From Axinella damicornis (taxonomy: Eukaryota > Porifera > Demospongiae > Axinellida > Axinellidae): a stretch of 64,000 nucleotides of DNA. Positions 31,762 through 43,303 of this stretch are shown in pieces. Position numbers and translations under genes: made by a program. The stretch spans positions 10,240,038-10,304,037 of the forward strand of contig OZ007517.1 in the NCBI GenBank assembly GCA_963931865.1, written 5' to 3'. Numbering within the stretch: position 1 is the stretch's first letter; every line of letters begins with the position of its first letter. The notes under the pieces were generated by a model that had not been told where the DNA came from, searched no databases, and saw only the letters and a program-made list of their open reading frames with translations.

Positions 31762-33092
31762 ACTGCACAGTCTGGATGGCGCCAAAACACCTCTGCACCA
31801 TCACCTGTGCATGTGGTAAGGCTGCATATTCCAAATAGCGCACTCTACGGAATAAATTCATACTACTAGAAGCTAGTGCATGATCATGAAGTGTCAGGTG
31901 AACCGTTGACCAGGAAGACAGTGTACTCAGGTGGCTGGCGGGCTTGATTCTGGTTCTGATACATCAAGAGGTGAGATTTACCACCAGGATATACACACAT
32001 CATCCTCGCTTGAATTGTGTGCATCATTGGTCACTTGGGCCGCCAGTGAAGGATATATTATAGGAAACGTTTAACACAATGTGCAGGGCTAAAAGGAATA
32101 TTACAGATCTGTACTATGAAACAAGTCCAATGACACAATTACATAGCCTTGTGTTCCAGCGTGCTCTTGTGCGGGGGTGGAGCCCGGGTCAAGGAGTGGT
32201 CACGCCAATATGTTCCTACTTAGAGCTGCGACTGGGGATCGTGACTGAATACGGCAGATGTAGGTGTGGCATGGGTGTGGCTTACCATGTTACACTGTAC
32301 ACTACCCGCAGTCACAGTAGATTTTGCCATGGTCACAGGGTCACCGGCAGTTCAGCAGCATGGTCACTCGGTCACAGGCAGTTTTTGGACGGTCACAGGC
32401 TGTGACCCCGGCCACAGCTCTAAGAGTACGGCCGCTACGGCGCCTAATGGAGTGACCATCCCTTGTGGTACACACTGTTGGACAGTCCATAAGCATTAAC
32501 GACAAGTAACTCGCTGGGAAGCAGTATCCACCTGCTCTCTCTACTAGTAAATATTCCGTATAAATTATCTATTCCTACTTGGTGATTGCAGGACATTTTG
32601 GGGCGAGCATGAGCATGTTGCATGCCATCGTGGAGAGAATGAAGTATGAAGTTGCTGAGTGTCAGCAAGGTAGTTTGTGATAGTACATTTTTGGCTCCAA
32701 TCTACCACATTTTGAATTTCAGCTCTTCCTTCCTGGTCTTGCTTTGCCGTATCTTCTGCACGTTTGATACCTTCTCAGCCTCGTTCGGAGCGTAAAATTC
32801 TATCGAGTGTTTCATACGTTACCAGGCGTACGTTATCAGTATGTATGACCTCATAAGTGTAATGTTTTGTTATAATTATTGCATGCGGCAGCTTTATGGT
32901 ATGGAAGACAGATCGACACAATGTCCACTGCTCGACTACGACAATGTGGGGTTACTCACACTTGGAAATGCTATGGAAATTGTTTGCATGAGTAAGCAGT
33001 GTGTACCAGGCTAAATTACACACAGCTGCAAAATACGCACGTTTTCACCAAACACACTTTGCAGACCCTTGTCATTTCACCCGCCGATCAGG
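31762..33092. promoter_or_regulatory. Divergent intergenic region between WRN and VMAC
   Basis: This 1.3-kb region must contain both promoters. It holds MITE copy 3 of the GGGGTGGTCACTCC family (32190-32465) and, at 32601, GGGGCGAGCATGAGCATG, a motif repeated at 51480 and, degenerate, at 23938. No exonuclease-like coding sequence was found on the minus strand. Confidence 0.6.
32190..32465. mobile_element. MITE, GGGGTGGTCACTCC family, copy 3
   Basis: The ends CAAGGAGTGGTCACGCCAAT and ATGGAGTGACCATCCCTTG are inverted. The interior has the family's GTCACAGGCTGTGACC-type repeats and is in the opposite orientation to copy 1. Confidence 0.78.
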
Positions 33093-34852
33093 ATGAGTCT
33101 GAACCGGCTGAACATCAAGGAGGCAAACGATCACCTGAAGCAGCTGCACCAGCGTGTGTACGAGCTGGAGAACCAGGTGCACATGCAGGCCATGCACGCG
33201 GAGGAGCTGCAGAAGAGTAACCTCGAGTTGCAGCACAGACTGCAGGAGATCCTCCGGCAGAAGGAGGAGGCCTCCCAGACAAAGGATTCTCAGGTGGACC
33301 ATCAGGTATGGACTTGCCTACGAGGTATGTTTTGTGCCAAAATTGGCACAGTTTGGAAACTGTTTTCTACCAATTATGGCACATTTGGAAACCGTTTTCT
33401 GGCACATTTTGACATGGAAAGAAGAAACAGCACTCCTGTGGGTAACTGACTGATGTGCTGTTTCTGCCAAAAATGGACCAATGAACTGAAGTTGGTATTG
33501 GGAGTACACTTGGAAGAGAAGGTTGCACTAGGTATGGGTATATGAATGAGATATGAAGCTGTGGATTGTGCCATTGTGGTCAGCATAAAAAGAGCTTTCA
33601 AATGATGTCCTTAAAATGATTTTTACTCTCAGTCACATTTTTGACAAAGATCGCAGTCAGCCAAGGGTAATCCATTGATGCTAGATATCTTGGGCTAGGA
33701 ATGAGATATGAAGCTGGGATTTGCACCATTGCGATCAGCATGAAAAGAACCTTCAAGTGATGTCCTTAAAATGACATTTAATATTGGTCACATTTTTGCC
33801 AAAAATCGCCCTCGACCAAAGGCTATAATCCATGGTTTTTCACGATTTTGGGTCAAAATTCAACCTACAACAAAATGGACATCATTGGAAAGCTCCATTC
33901 ACGCTGATCACAATGGTGCAAATCCCAGCTTCATATCTCATTCCTAGCCCAAGATACCTAGCATGTTAGTCTGCTATAACTGCATGCATAGCCTCATTCT
34001 TACACTGTACTCACACAGTGACGAATGGACTCCTAGTGCCCCATTTGTCTCAATACTCAATTGTCCTGTTGCAATTGCAACAGCTAAAACTATATATCTG
34101 TGTATCTATCTATTGCAACAGCTAAAACTATATATCCGTGTATCTATCTATTGCAACAGCTAAAACTATATATCTGTGTATCTATCTATTGCAACAGCTA
34201 AAACTATGTATCTGTGTATCTATCTATTGCAACAGCTAAAACTATATATCTGTGTATCTATCTATTGCAACAGCTAAAACTATGTATCTGTGTATCTATC
34301 TATTGCAACAGCTAAAACTATGTATCTGTGTATCTATCTATTGCAACAGCTAAAACTATATATCTGTGTATCTATCTATTGCAACAGCTAAAACTATATA
34401 TCTGTGTATCTATCTATTGCAACAGCTAAAACTATATATCTGTGTATCTATCTATGTATCTATCCATCCAACAGGTTGCAGAGTTGACCCGGAGACTACA
34501 AGAGTCCGAAAGTCGGGTACACCAATTATTAGAAGCTGCAGAGGTGAGGGATGCCACCATGATGAAACTGGAAGCAAAGGCCAGGCTGTTCTACGAGGTG
34601 GTGGAACACAAGCCGGCACTGGCCAGACTATTGGAAGTTCTGGAGGAGTTGAGCATCGGGACAGAGTTGGTGGCAGAAAGGTCAGGTGGTAAGGGTGACA
34701 AAGGATCATCAGGAGGAGGGGGAGGGGGAGGAGGGGGAGGCGTCGGCAGCGATCAGTTGACTCAGAGGCCACAGGTAGCATCACAGCAAGCTACAAACTC
34801 AACCCTGAATGGAGGTGACAGCTCACCGTCGCCACAAGCCACAGACAGATAG
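33093..34852 (+). CDS. VMAC: VMAC-like vimentin-type filament-associated coiled-coil protein
   Basis: Two exons, 33093-33305 and 34475-34852: 591 nt, 196 aa, phase-0 intron. The N-terminal two thirds is a coiled coil: IKEANDHLKQLHQRVYELE with heptad leucines, continuing through LELQHRLQEILRQKEE and LTRRLQESESRVHQLLE. It ends in the family's conserved ARLFYEVVEHKPALARLLEV block (human VMAC: RAELLQDICRRRPPLAGLLD). The tail is Gly- and Ser-rich with a run of about eleven glycines. Human VMAC (169 aa) associates with vimentin-type filaments; since early animals may lack true cytoplasmic vimentin, the partner here is open. It could also be described simply as a short coiled-coil protein, but the order of the three blocks supports orthology. 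Confidence 0.75.
33681..33961. mobile_element. MITE, ATATGAAGCTGGGA family, copy 2
   Basis: CTAGATATCTTGGGCTAGGA at the left is the complement of TCCTAGCCCAAGATACCTAG at the right, with long matching arms (ATGAAGCTGGGATTTGCACC and inverse). A partial relative lies just before it (33535-33640). Confidence 0.82.
34074..34472 (+). repeat. ~36-bp minisatellite abutting the VMAC exon 2 acceptor
   Basis: About ten units of AACAGCTAAAACTATATATC plus TGTGTATCTATCTATTGC. Each unit includes AACAG, and the array runs into the true acceptor 'tctatccatccaacag' (exon start 34475). Confidence 0.9.
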
Positions 34853-34902
34853 GACGATCATCACGCTTGCGTGAATCCAATCGGCATTCGTTTATGTATC
34901 AA

Positions 34903-34908
34903 AATAAA
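34903..34908 (+). terminator. VMAC polyadenylation signal
   Basis: AATAAA 50 bp after the VMAC stop codon. The complementary-strand signal of HYI is only 60 bp further on, so the two 3' ends probably overlap. Confidence 0.6.
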
Positions 34909-34967
34909 ATGGCAGACCACTGTGTCCGACCAATCTGTATGTGATGTGAAATACCGTTCCACTCTTA

Positions 34968-34973
34968 TTTATT
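34968..34973 (-). terminator. HYI polyadenylation signal
   Basis: AATAAA on the minus strand, 26 bp beyond the HYI stop codon (TAA, 35000-35002). Confidence 0.6.
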
Positions 34974-34999
34974 TTGTATATCCGTACACACTCAGTTTC

Positions 35000-37900
35000 T
35001 TATGTCTTCTGGAGGTACGCACTCGCCCACCCCAAACCAGATTCGGTTTGACCTGTGGGGTGGGTGCATGTGTGTGTGTGTGGGAGTGTGGGTGTGGGTG
35101 TGTTGTGAGTGTGGGAAGGGGAAGGAGAAAGAGCTCGAAGTGTAACTAGGTATACGTCTATATGTATGACTATTTCCATTCAACGCTGAACGTACCTCGA
35201 GGGTGGTACTCACACCCAATCAAGCCCTGGTACCCAATCTGTTCCAGAGTTTTGAAGAAGAATTTAAAGTTGATTTCTCCGTTTTCATCTGGTTCGTGCC
35301 TGTCTGGTACCTGGCCAATTTGAATGTGTCCTAGAAGGGGAGGGGAGGGAGAGGAGCCCAGTGGCTTAGTGGAAATTAAGAAGCGTACTATATTGGTGCA
35401 CGTAACTGACCAATCAAAGACAGGTTCTGCCTCAAGAAATCACACAGGTTTCCATCCAACTTCTGGGCATGATATGTATCCTGGGAAGGAGATGTGGTCA
35501 AAGGGTTAATTAGTATGTATCCTGGGAAGGAGATGTGGTCAAAGGGTTAATTAGTATGTATTCTGGGAAGGAGATGTGGTCAAGGGGTTAATTCTGGGAA
35601 GGAGGTGTATAGTCAAAGGCATCCTGGAAAGGAGATATGCAGGGTTATAACTACGTATCCTGGGCAAGAGAGGTGGTCAAAGGGTTAATACGGAAGAATT
35701 GTGCAATCAGTGTTAGCTGGACTTACGAACTCTATCTTCACATTTGGACGGTCAACCTTCTTAATTATTTCAACAGCTGCAAACAGGGAAGAGTATAGAT
35801 AATTATTCCAGTGTACAATAACAGTTACTGATCTTCATATGACATTGTATGGATTAGCAACTAGCCTCATTCCCAGGCCCGAGGGAACGAGGCTAATTAG
35901 CAACGAGGCTAATTAGCAACATACCCAATCCGCTGTAGCTACCTCATCCCAAGGCCCCTCCCACTTTGCATTCTTGACATTGCGGAGCGGGAGAACAAGG
36001 CTAACACCCCCCAAGGTATGATGCTCTAGTACCTTGCTGCTGATGTTGCAAGAAGTAGTGGGGTTTGTTAGAGATTGGCTCAATCAGAACTGTGATTCCT
36101 TCCTGCACATGTACGTGTGTGTGTGTGCATGTGTGTGTGTGTGTGTGTGTGTGCGTGTGTGTGTGTGCATGTGTGTGTGTGTGTACGTGTGTGTGTGCAC
36201 GTACGTTGCATTTGTGCATCCGTGAGGAATCAAACAGCTGTGTTGTTTCAGCAAGGCTACTTTGGCTAGCAATAATTTGGTGTAGTTACAGTTTTTGAGT
36301 TCTATTTAGTTAGCCTCATTCCCAGGCCTCTTCCCAGATTTTATCTCACAGTTGTGAAGAAAAATCGGGAGAAGAATCCCGATTTTTCTCCATGGCTGTG
36401 AGATAAAATCTGGGAAGAGGCCTGGGAATGAGGCTACTATTTAGTGCAGCTAGACTTGACTGCATGTGGATGACTTAGCCTCATTCCCACGCTCTCTTGT
36501 GCACCTGGGAATGAGGATAGTGGCCGGATAACTGGGTTACATGTCAACCTTGGCACACTCCTCTGCCGCAATCCTCAGGTTGGTGATGTAGGTGCTCTCG
36601 GCCAACTTCTTCAGATCACTCCCTTCAACCAGCTCCTCCGGGAACACTCCTGCCAGCACGTGGATCCTGCAGATAGGAGTAACACCCTGATAGCACATGG
36701 GCCTGCAGATCTGAGTAACACCCTGTTAGCACGTGGATCCTGCAGACACGAGTAACACCCTGTTAGCACATGGATCCTGCAGATACGAGTAACACCCCAT
36801 TAGCACATGGATCCTGCAGACACAAGTAACACCCTGTTAGCACATGGATCCTGCAGACACGAGTAACACCCCATTAGCACGTGGATCCTTCAGACACAAG
36901 CAACACCCTGTTAGCACATGGATCCTGCAGGTACAAGTAACACCCCGTTAGCACGTGGATCCTGCAGACACAAGTAACACCCTGTAAGCACATGGATTCT
37001 GCAGATACCGGTATGAGTAATGGTGTACAGTGGCTGATCCAAGACGCTTAGAAGTGGGGTGGCTACTGGGTTAGTTAGTATTGAGCGACCCTATTTCATT
37101 CCCATGTCTATGGAAATGCATGTACTGTGTGCGTTTGTGCAGGTGTGTGTGCAAGCGTATGTGTGTGTGACTGCATGTGTGTGTGCATGGGTGAGGAATT
37201 GAAGCACTTAATGGCGTTTTCTGTTGATGGATGATAGTTTTTGTGTTCTTCAAAGTAGTAGTTACTTGCCGACATTTTAACAAAAAGCTTGCAGGCCGTG
37301 CATAACTGGTCTTACATTTTGCAGTTGAGAGCCTTTGCATAGTCAATGCTGGTAGTCAGAATTCTCCTGAAGTCTGCATCCCTTCCCGGGACAGCAGCAA
37401 GACCCTTGTCCCCCGGATCACCTGCACAATACCGCATTAGGCACACAGCTAATATATTCATGCTCAAATCATCAGTGCTGCATTAAAATGGCATCTAGCA
37501 ATTAAGTGTGTATACTTCCTGTCTAGATGCTGATTGGTCAAAGCTTTGGTGAACATCATCTATGACAAGCAGCACGTCAGGGGTCCTCGTTACAGTGATG
37601 GCAACTACTTGGCCAATCAGCTAGAGGAGGATTAAGATGTCTAAGCAGATAAACTCACCGAATGGGGTAGAAAGGTTCACAACCTTTACGCCCGCCCTCT
37701 TCTGGGCCTCAACCAGCTGCTCTTTCGTAAACTGGCCGGACACAGCTGACCCAAACTCCACTGCTGTGAACCCTGCAGCAATGTTAGCAGAAATAGACAG
37801 CTGTAACTTGCAGCGTGCAAGGCAAAATGACAGCTGGCTTGCATTATACAAGACGAAAATGACAGGTGGTTTGCAACTTGCAAGACATCTAATTTGCAAC

Positions 37901-38104
37901 TTGCAGGCCGTAAGGCAAAACATGACATAGCTGCACACATCACTGTCACAGTGTCGTTTCCTCATGACTTCTTTACAGAGAGCAAGAGGGACCGGCTCCC
38001 AGACTGGTCTACTCCTCACCGCATGCAGCTGCAGCATCGAAGCGATCTAAGAAGCTTTTCTCCGGGAACAAGAACGACAGATTCGCAGCCAACTGGATAG
38101 CCAT
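35000..38104 (-). CDS. HYI: Hydroxypyruvate isomerase
   Basis: Nine exons in order of transcription: 38020-38104, 37659-37772, 37316-37421, 36549-36666, 36033-36102, 35727-35776, 35411-35480, 35196-35330, 35000-35052. Total 801 nt, 266 aa (human 277), phases consistent. It is a TIM-barrel enzyme of the xylose-isomerase-like fold that interconverts hydroxypyruvate and tartronate semialdehyde. Recognisable blocks: ANLSFLFPE at the N terminus, [27 protein letters not shown] (metal-ligand Glu), [24 protein letters not shown] and GCEYHP near the C terminus. Exon 4 uses the unusual donor GTTGAC. The acceptors of exons 4, 5, 7 and 9 each sit against a tandem or low-complexity array. The gene shares a 193-bp divergent promoter with STAMBP. 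Confidence 0.93.
35057..35115 (+). repeat. GT-rich tract at the acceptor of HYI exon 9
   Basis: GTGGGTGCATGTGTGTGTGT and similar. In HYI sense it is CA/CCCA-rich and leads directly into CCCACAG before exon 9. Confidence 0.75.
35466..35690 (+). repeat. ~42-bp array containing copies of the HYI exon 7 3' splice site
   Basis: About five units with GTATCCTGGGAAGGAGATGT and GGTCAAAGGGTTAATTAGTA. In HYI sense each reads TTAACCCTTTGACCACATCT, CCTTCCCAG, GATAC, i.e. a full acceptor plus exon start. Exon 7 uses the copy at 35480. Confidence 0.88.
35862..35895. mobile_element. 34-bp mini-hairpin element with 9-bp TSD
   Basis: TAGCCTCATTCCCAGGCC joined to GAGGGAACGAGGCTA and flanked by ATTAGCAAC on both sides (35853-35861, 35896-35904). 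This is the shortest member recognised in the window; a further 16-bp duplication of its right junction follows. Confidence 0.82.
36107..36205 (+). repeat. (GT)n-rich tract at the acceptor of HYI exon 5
   Basis: GTGTGTGTGCATGTGTGTG. In HYI sense a CA-rich run ends at the acceptor ATGTGCAG (exon start 36102). Confidence 0.85.
36311..36436. mobile_element. Mini-hairpin element with perfect 9-bp TSD, 126 bp
   Basis: TAGCCTCATTCCCAGGCCTC and its complement. Long arms (CTTCCCAGATTTTATCTCAC / inverse) meet in a second palindrome. The flanks are CTATTTAGT at 36302-36310 and 36437-36445. Confidence 0.88.
36661..37012 (+). repeat. ~38-bp array containing copies of the HYI exon 4 3' splice site
   Basis: About nine units of TTAGCACATGGATCCTGCAG plus ACACGAGTAACACCCTG. 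In HYI sense every unit is an acceptor TATCTGCAG followed by the first exon bases GATCCACGTGC. The copy at 36666 is the one continuous with coding sequence. Confidence 0.9.
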
Positions 38105-38297
38105 CTTTATTCTTTTTCACATGATACGCATGCGCATCCGAAAATGGGTGGGGCTGGCTGCATGAGCGTATCGAGGTCAAAGGTTAAGGTTAGTCACATT
38201 ACTAATGTCATTGACATTAGTGTTGCCTCCTGCTTCCGGTTACTGGACACGGGTACGGGTGCGGTTCTCACTAGCTATCTAGGAGCTTAATACCGCC
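38105..38297. promoter_or_regulatory. 193-bp bidirectional promoter HYI/STAMBP
   Basis: The two ATGs are divergent and 193 bp apart. The segment contains ATGCGCATCCG (NRF1-like half sites), a DR1-type nuclear-receptor element AGGTCAAAGGTTA (38174-38186), a perfect 21-bp palindrome ACTAATGTCA-T-TGACATTAGT (38201-38221) and an Ets-like CTTCCGG. The elements are read directly; their function is inferred. Confidence 0.65.
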
Positions 38298-41200
38298 ATG
38301 CCAGCCCAAAAGAAGCTAACACGAGGGTTGACCAGGGACCTGGTTCTGGATCCGGCTGCTCGCATCCGGATGTTGAGCGAGCAAGGGAGTGGGGTGGTCG
38401 TCGATAAGTCTATCCCTATCAAGCGCTACTACAGGAGTGGATCAGAGATGGAGAGGCAGGTTAGAAGTGGGAGACTGGTTAGAAAGAGGGAGGCCCGGTG
38501 TTGGTTGCTTGAGTGTTCAAGATAGCTTTCAACGGACATAATTATTTGCTCTTGATGGGCACTAAATAGAATAAGGTACCTCAAAACACTGAACCCCAGT
38601 ATGGAAGGAGGTATTCAATTATGCAGATACAAAGTTAAAAGAAACCTTCCTAAGTTTGGCATCTGTTTTCCATGCCAGTGTGCAAACAGTGACTGAAACT
38701 GAAGCAGGGATGGGGGGGGGGGGGGGGGGGGGGTCATAGTCTTAGTCACAGCTAGCTGTGACTGCGGGTCAAAACTTTGACCTCTCTTTTACACGAATTG
38801 ATCTCGCTGATTTTTCAGCCATTGGCTGTTGACTTTGCAATGATGTACGGAAGAATGCATAGCGATTCCACCCTTTCCTTAGTATACAAGGTCAAGATGC
38901 CCCGTCACAACTGTGACAAGGAGGGGGAGGGGGGATGGAGGAACGGAGGGAGGGGGAATCTCCCCTGATCGTGCCATGTGTAACTTGTTCTCTGGTGTCT
39001 GCCATGTGCACAGGCCAGAGTGTACTATGCTGAGGGCCAACTGGACAAAGCGTTTATGCTCTACAACAAGTTTGCAACGTAAGTCTGGTATTTGTATTGA
39101 CTCATGTGACTTTGTTAGTGTCGTCGTTGTAGTATTAGTTAATTAGTTGCATTATCCATACATAGACCGGGTCTATGCCTGACCTCAGATACTATTTCCT
39201 TTCTCATTCTCTTCCTCCTCCTCCACTCTTTCTTTCCCCTCTCTCATCTTGTTCCCTTCTTTCTCTCCCTCCCTTCTCCTCCTCCTCCCCTCCTCCTCTC
39301 TCTTCTTCTTCCTCCTCCACTCCTCATCCCCTCTCATCCCTCTTCCTCCTTCTCCTCCTCTCACTCTTTCTTCAGCCTCTTTATAGAGAAGCTTCCTAAA
39401 CACCCGGAGTATGCAAAGGCAGCTCCAACGGACAAAGCACGGATCAAGAAGCTCTTGAAGGAGGCCTTCCCTCGTGCCATGGAGCTCAAGGAGAAGCTGA
39501 AGGTGCAGTTTGATCAGGAGATGGTGGAAATGAAGGACAAAGAAGCAGAAGAGGTACGTTCCAGAACACTTTCCACCTAGTACATGTGACAACATGGCAA
39601 GGTGGGTATAAGTCATGCCCTCTTCCTGTTTACGATGTGATCCTAAACTCCTATTGTGATAGACATCACAATAGGAGAATAGTCAAGAGTGCATAGGAGA
39701 ATAGTCAAGAGTGCATGATGACATCATCATCATTGCAGTGATGTCATCATTGTAGGGATGATGTGATCATTGCAGCGATGAGGTCACCATTGCAGTGATG
39801 ATGTCATCATGTGCTCTTGGTATAGTATAGCCACCTTCCACTTTGCTACACCGCACCTTTTCATTCCAGGAGGCTCAGAGGCGCTTGGAAGATGAGAGGC
39901 AGCGAGCGGAGGAGAGGAGGTGGGAGGAGCAAAAGAGGGCTGATAAAGAGAAAGAGCAGGCCGATGAGATTGCAGCCTTCCTTGCCGGCGAGGGAGGCAC
40001 GGGTGTAGTGGTGGGAGCAGCTTCATTAACTGACACTGAGAGAGATGGTCGGGAGCAGGGAGGAGAGCAGCCTCCCGCTGGTGAGGAAGAACCGCCAGCT
40101 GTTGAGGTAGAACCAAGCTTTGCTAGGATGACCATAACCTACGATGATGTTCCAGAGCAGAGACAGGATGAGCCTGCTGGTCCAGAGGGAGGTCTGACAA
40201 GTGAACCAAGCGCCTCTGCTCCTGAGGATGACCAAGTTGCTGCCACTGTGGCTATTTCAGATGCAAACTGGGAGTCCACTGAGAGAACAGAGTTGACAGC
40301 AACGGACCCCAACCTTGCTCAAGTGCTTCCCCCAGCGTACGAACCACCTCAAGTGCAACAGCTGGCAGTGCAGGCTCAGCCCCAGCCCGTACCTTCACAG
40401 CCCCAGCCCGTACCGTCACAACCCCAGCCCGTACCATCACACCCCCAGACCGTACCATCACAACCCCAGCCCGTACCATCACACCCCCAGCCCGTACCGT
40501 CGCAGCCCCAGCCCGTACCAGTGCAGCCACAGTCCATACCACTGTCCTCCTCAGCATCGAGCCACACCTCAAACCACACATCGTCCGGTCAAACTACTCC
40601 TATAAGCGTACGGACCTACGATTCCATGTTCCAGTCTCCCTACGCGCAACCTCAGTCTCCACCGCAAGTCCAGCAACAACAGTACTACCCACAGCAGTAC
40701 CAGCAGCCCCCGCCATACGTGGCTGCCGGAGCCGCTGTGCCTCCCTATGGAAGCTATTACACCCACCTGCCACCACCCACCCAGTACGCTCCTCCCCCGG
40801 GTCAATACACCCCTCCCCCGGGTCAGTATGCCCCTCCATCTCAGCAGGCCGGGCAGAGCTGGGGTACGGCCATGGTGCCTCCACCCACGTACCACATGGC
40901 TCCCAGTCCACCCCAGGGGACTGTATCCCCTTCAGCACCCCCGCTGGAGGAGGAGGAGGAGGAGGGGCCGGTCGTTCCAGAAGTGGACCGCTCTAAGAAG
41001 CCATCCTACAGTGCTCTTAGTACCAGCTTTGGAGGTATTTTTGCTTTAACCCTTGTGAATTTAACCCTTGTGACTTTAACCCTTGTGACTTCTTTCGAAC
41101 CTGGTGACCCTTTTTTAACAAATCACCTAGCCTCGTACCCAGGCCCACACCTGGAACGCAGAAGAGGGCCTGATGACACTTGGCAAAATTCTTGTCTGTG

Positions 41201-43272
41201 CTCAGTCAGCATAAACTGTGTAAGCAATTACATTCCTTACTTGGATGCATTCGAATTCATGCATCAGGTAGCTGTTGGTGATGGCTAAGTAGAATGTCTT
41301 TGCAAAGGAGCTACCAGAGGTGAGTCTTGAAGGCTAGAACAGCAGTTTTATCGAGTGGCTGCACTTTTCACGCGGTAAAGAATGTAATTACTACGCAGTA
41401 ATTGGCATTTGATGAATGTGATTCGCCTACCTGAAATCAAGACTGCTGGCCTCAGCATAGTTTCATTCACAGACCGTTTGTCCAGCGCGTGTATCGCTTC
41501 CAGTATAACACGCGGAAATACTAAAAGCGATCCGTGCTGGGGTTGGTTGAGTCTGGGACCGTGACTAACCTCAGCACATACGGGAATTTTCTCTCTGCCT
41601 CATGCACCAAGTACTGCTAGAGACGGTGTCATTAAGGAGACAGAGTCGTAGTCCAGAATGAAGGATTTAAGTTTGCCAAGTGTCACCAGGCCCACTTCCA
41701 CGTTCCGCGTGTGGGCCTGGGTACGAGGCTACTAATCACCTACTCTAGAGTATAGTAGGTCACCATGCAAATGATGACATCATTGCAATGACAATGATGT
41801 CATCATGCGCTGTTGTTGCTTGTAGAGTACGTCACAAGACTGTGAGTAATTCGTAGTGGAGGTAACATGATATATAGCAATGTAATGACCGTGTTGCTGG
41901 ACATACCACTCCCAGATGAGTATGAATCTGTTTACCGTGTGGGAGCCCTGCTGGAATGTGAAGATGATTTATGACCTGTTCAGTTGCTATAGCTAATGTG
42001 GTAATGCAGATTAAGTTAGCCACCAATTAACACTGCTTCAGCTCTGTCAGGCCAGTCTAGCCGCTAGCCCCTCTCCACCCGCCTGGCCACACGCAGCCTG
42101 GCCACATGCATGTATTGTGTGCAGAAGGCGGAGAGGGTCTGTGCCAAAGACTCTGCACTGGATCACATTTCTCCGGAGTGTCAATTATTGTGAACAGCTA
42201 GAGTTGAGGACGAGTTCTGTACCCTCGGAGATGTCCAGGTGGGACAGGTCTAGCTCTTCACCGGACTGATCACACATGCTCGGCTTGGCCCTCTCTGCCT
42301 TCAACATGTGACCAGATGGGAGGAGAGGGGCTAGTAACTAGACTGCTCTCAGGCTTGTTGGAGTGTATCTCCGCCTAGATGAGCTTTTTTGGCACTCAAG
42401 AATGAACTTCAGACGTAATTGCTATTTAAAGTCAGGCCACTTTCAAGTATGCGAAAAATAGGTAGGTGCTATATTACATGGGACTGCCTAATATGGCCTA
42501 TTATGTCACAGTACCGCAATGATCTTTCAGTAATCTCCAGTATTCCCCAGTATACCCTAGTAATCTCCAGTATTCCCTAGTATTCCATTGTAATCTCTAT
42601 GGCTTTTCTCCCTGTGCAGGCAACGAGGGTTACAGACCACTGCACGTGCCGTCAGACACTGCCCGAACATTTGAGCAGGCAGCCTCGAGTAACACTCGGA
42701 GGAACGTTGAAACCTGTGGCATTCTTGCCGGAAAGCTAGTAGGTGGCCATGTTGCCCTCCTGTTTGCTTACAGTAGGTGGCCATGTTGCCCTCCTGTTTG
42801 GTTACAGTAGGTGGCCATGTTGCTCTCCTGTTTGGTTACAGTTGGTGGCCATGTTGCTCTCCTGTTTGCTTACAGTAGGTGGCCATGTTGCTCTCCTGTT
42901 TGCTTACAGTAGGTGGCCATGTTGCCCTCCTGTTTGGTTACAGTTGGTGGCCATGTTGCCCTCCTGTTTGGTTACAGTAGGTGGCCATGTTGCCCTCCTG
43001 TTTGCTTACAATGCTGCTGTTCACGTTTTGCTTTTCTTGTGAGCAATTTGTGCCTGAACCTCATCAGGTGCAAGAACAAACCCATCCCAAGAAAACCGTT
43101 CCCTGTCCTCATGCCAGTCCTTCATGCAACCACTTGGAGCCCCTCCCCCCTCCCACTCCCGCCTCCCACTTCCCCTCCCAAACACCCCCCTCCACTTCCC
43201 CCTCCCACTTTCCCCCTCCCACTTTCCCCTCCCCACCACCCCCCTCCACTTCCCCCTCCCACTTTCCCCACC

Positions 43273-43303
<31 letters not shown>

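Noticed and set aside
31800..33060. Possible WRN exonuclease exons upstream of the first coding exon
   Set aside because: The minus strand was read for the DExE, TD(V/I)xN and YAATDAYA-like blocks of the family; none was seen, and the interval is occupied by a MITE.
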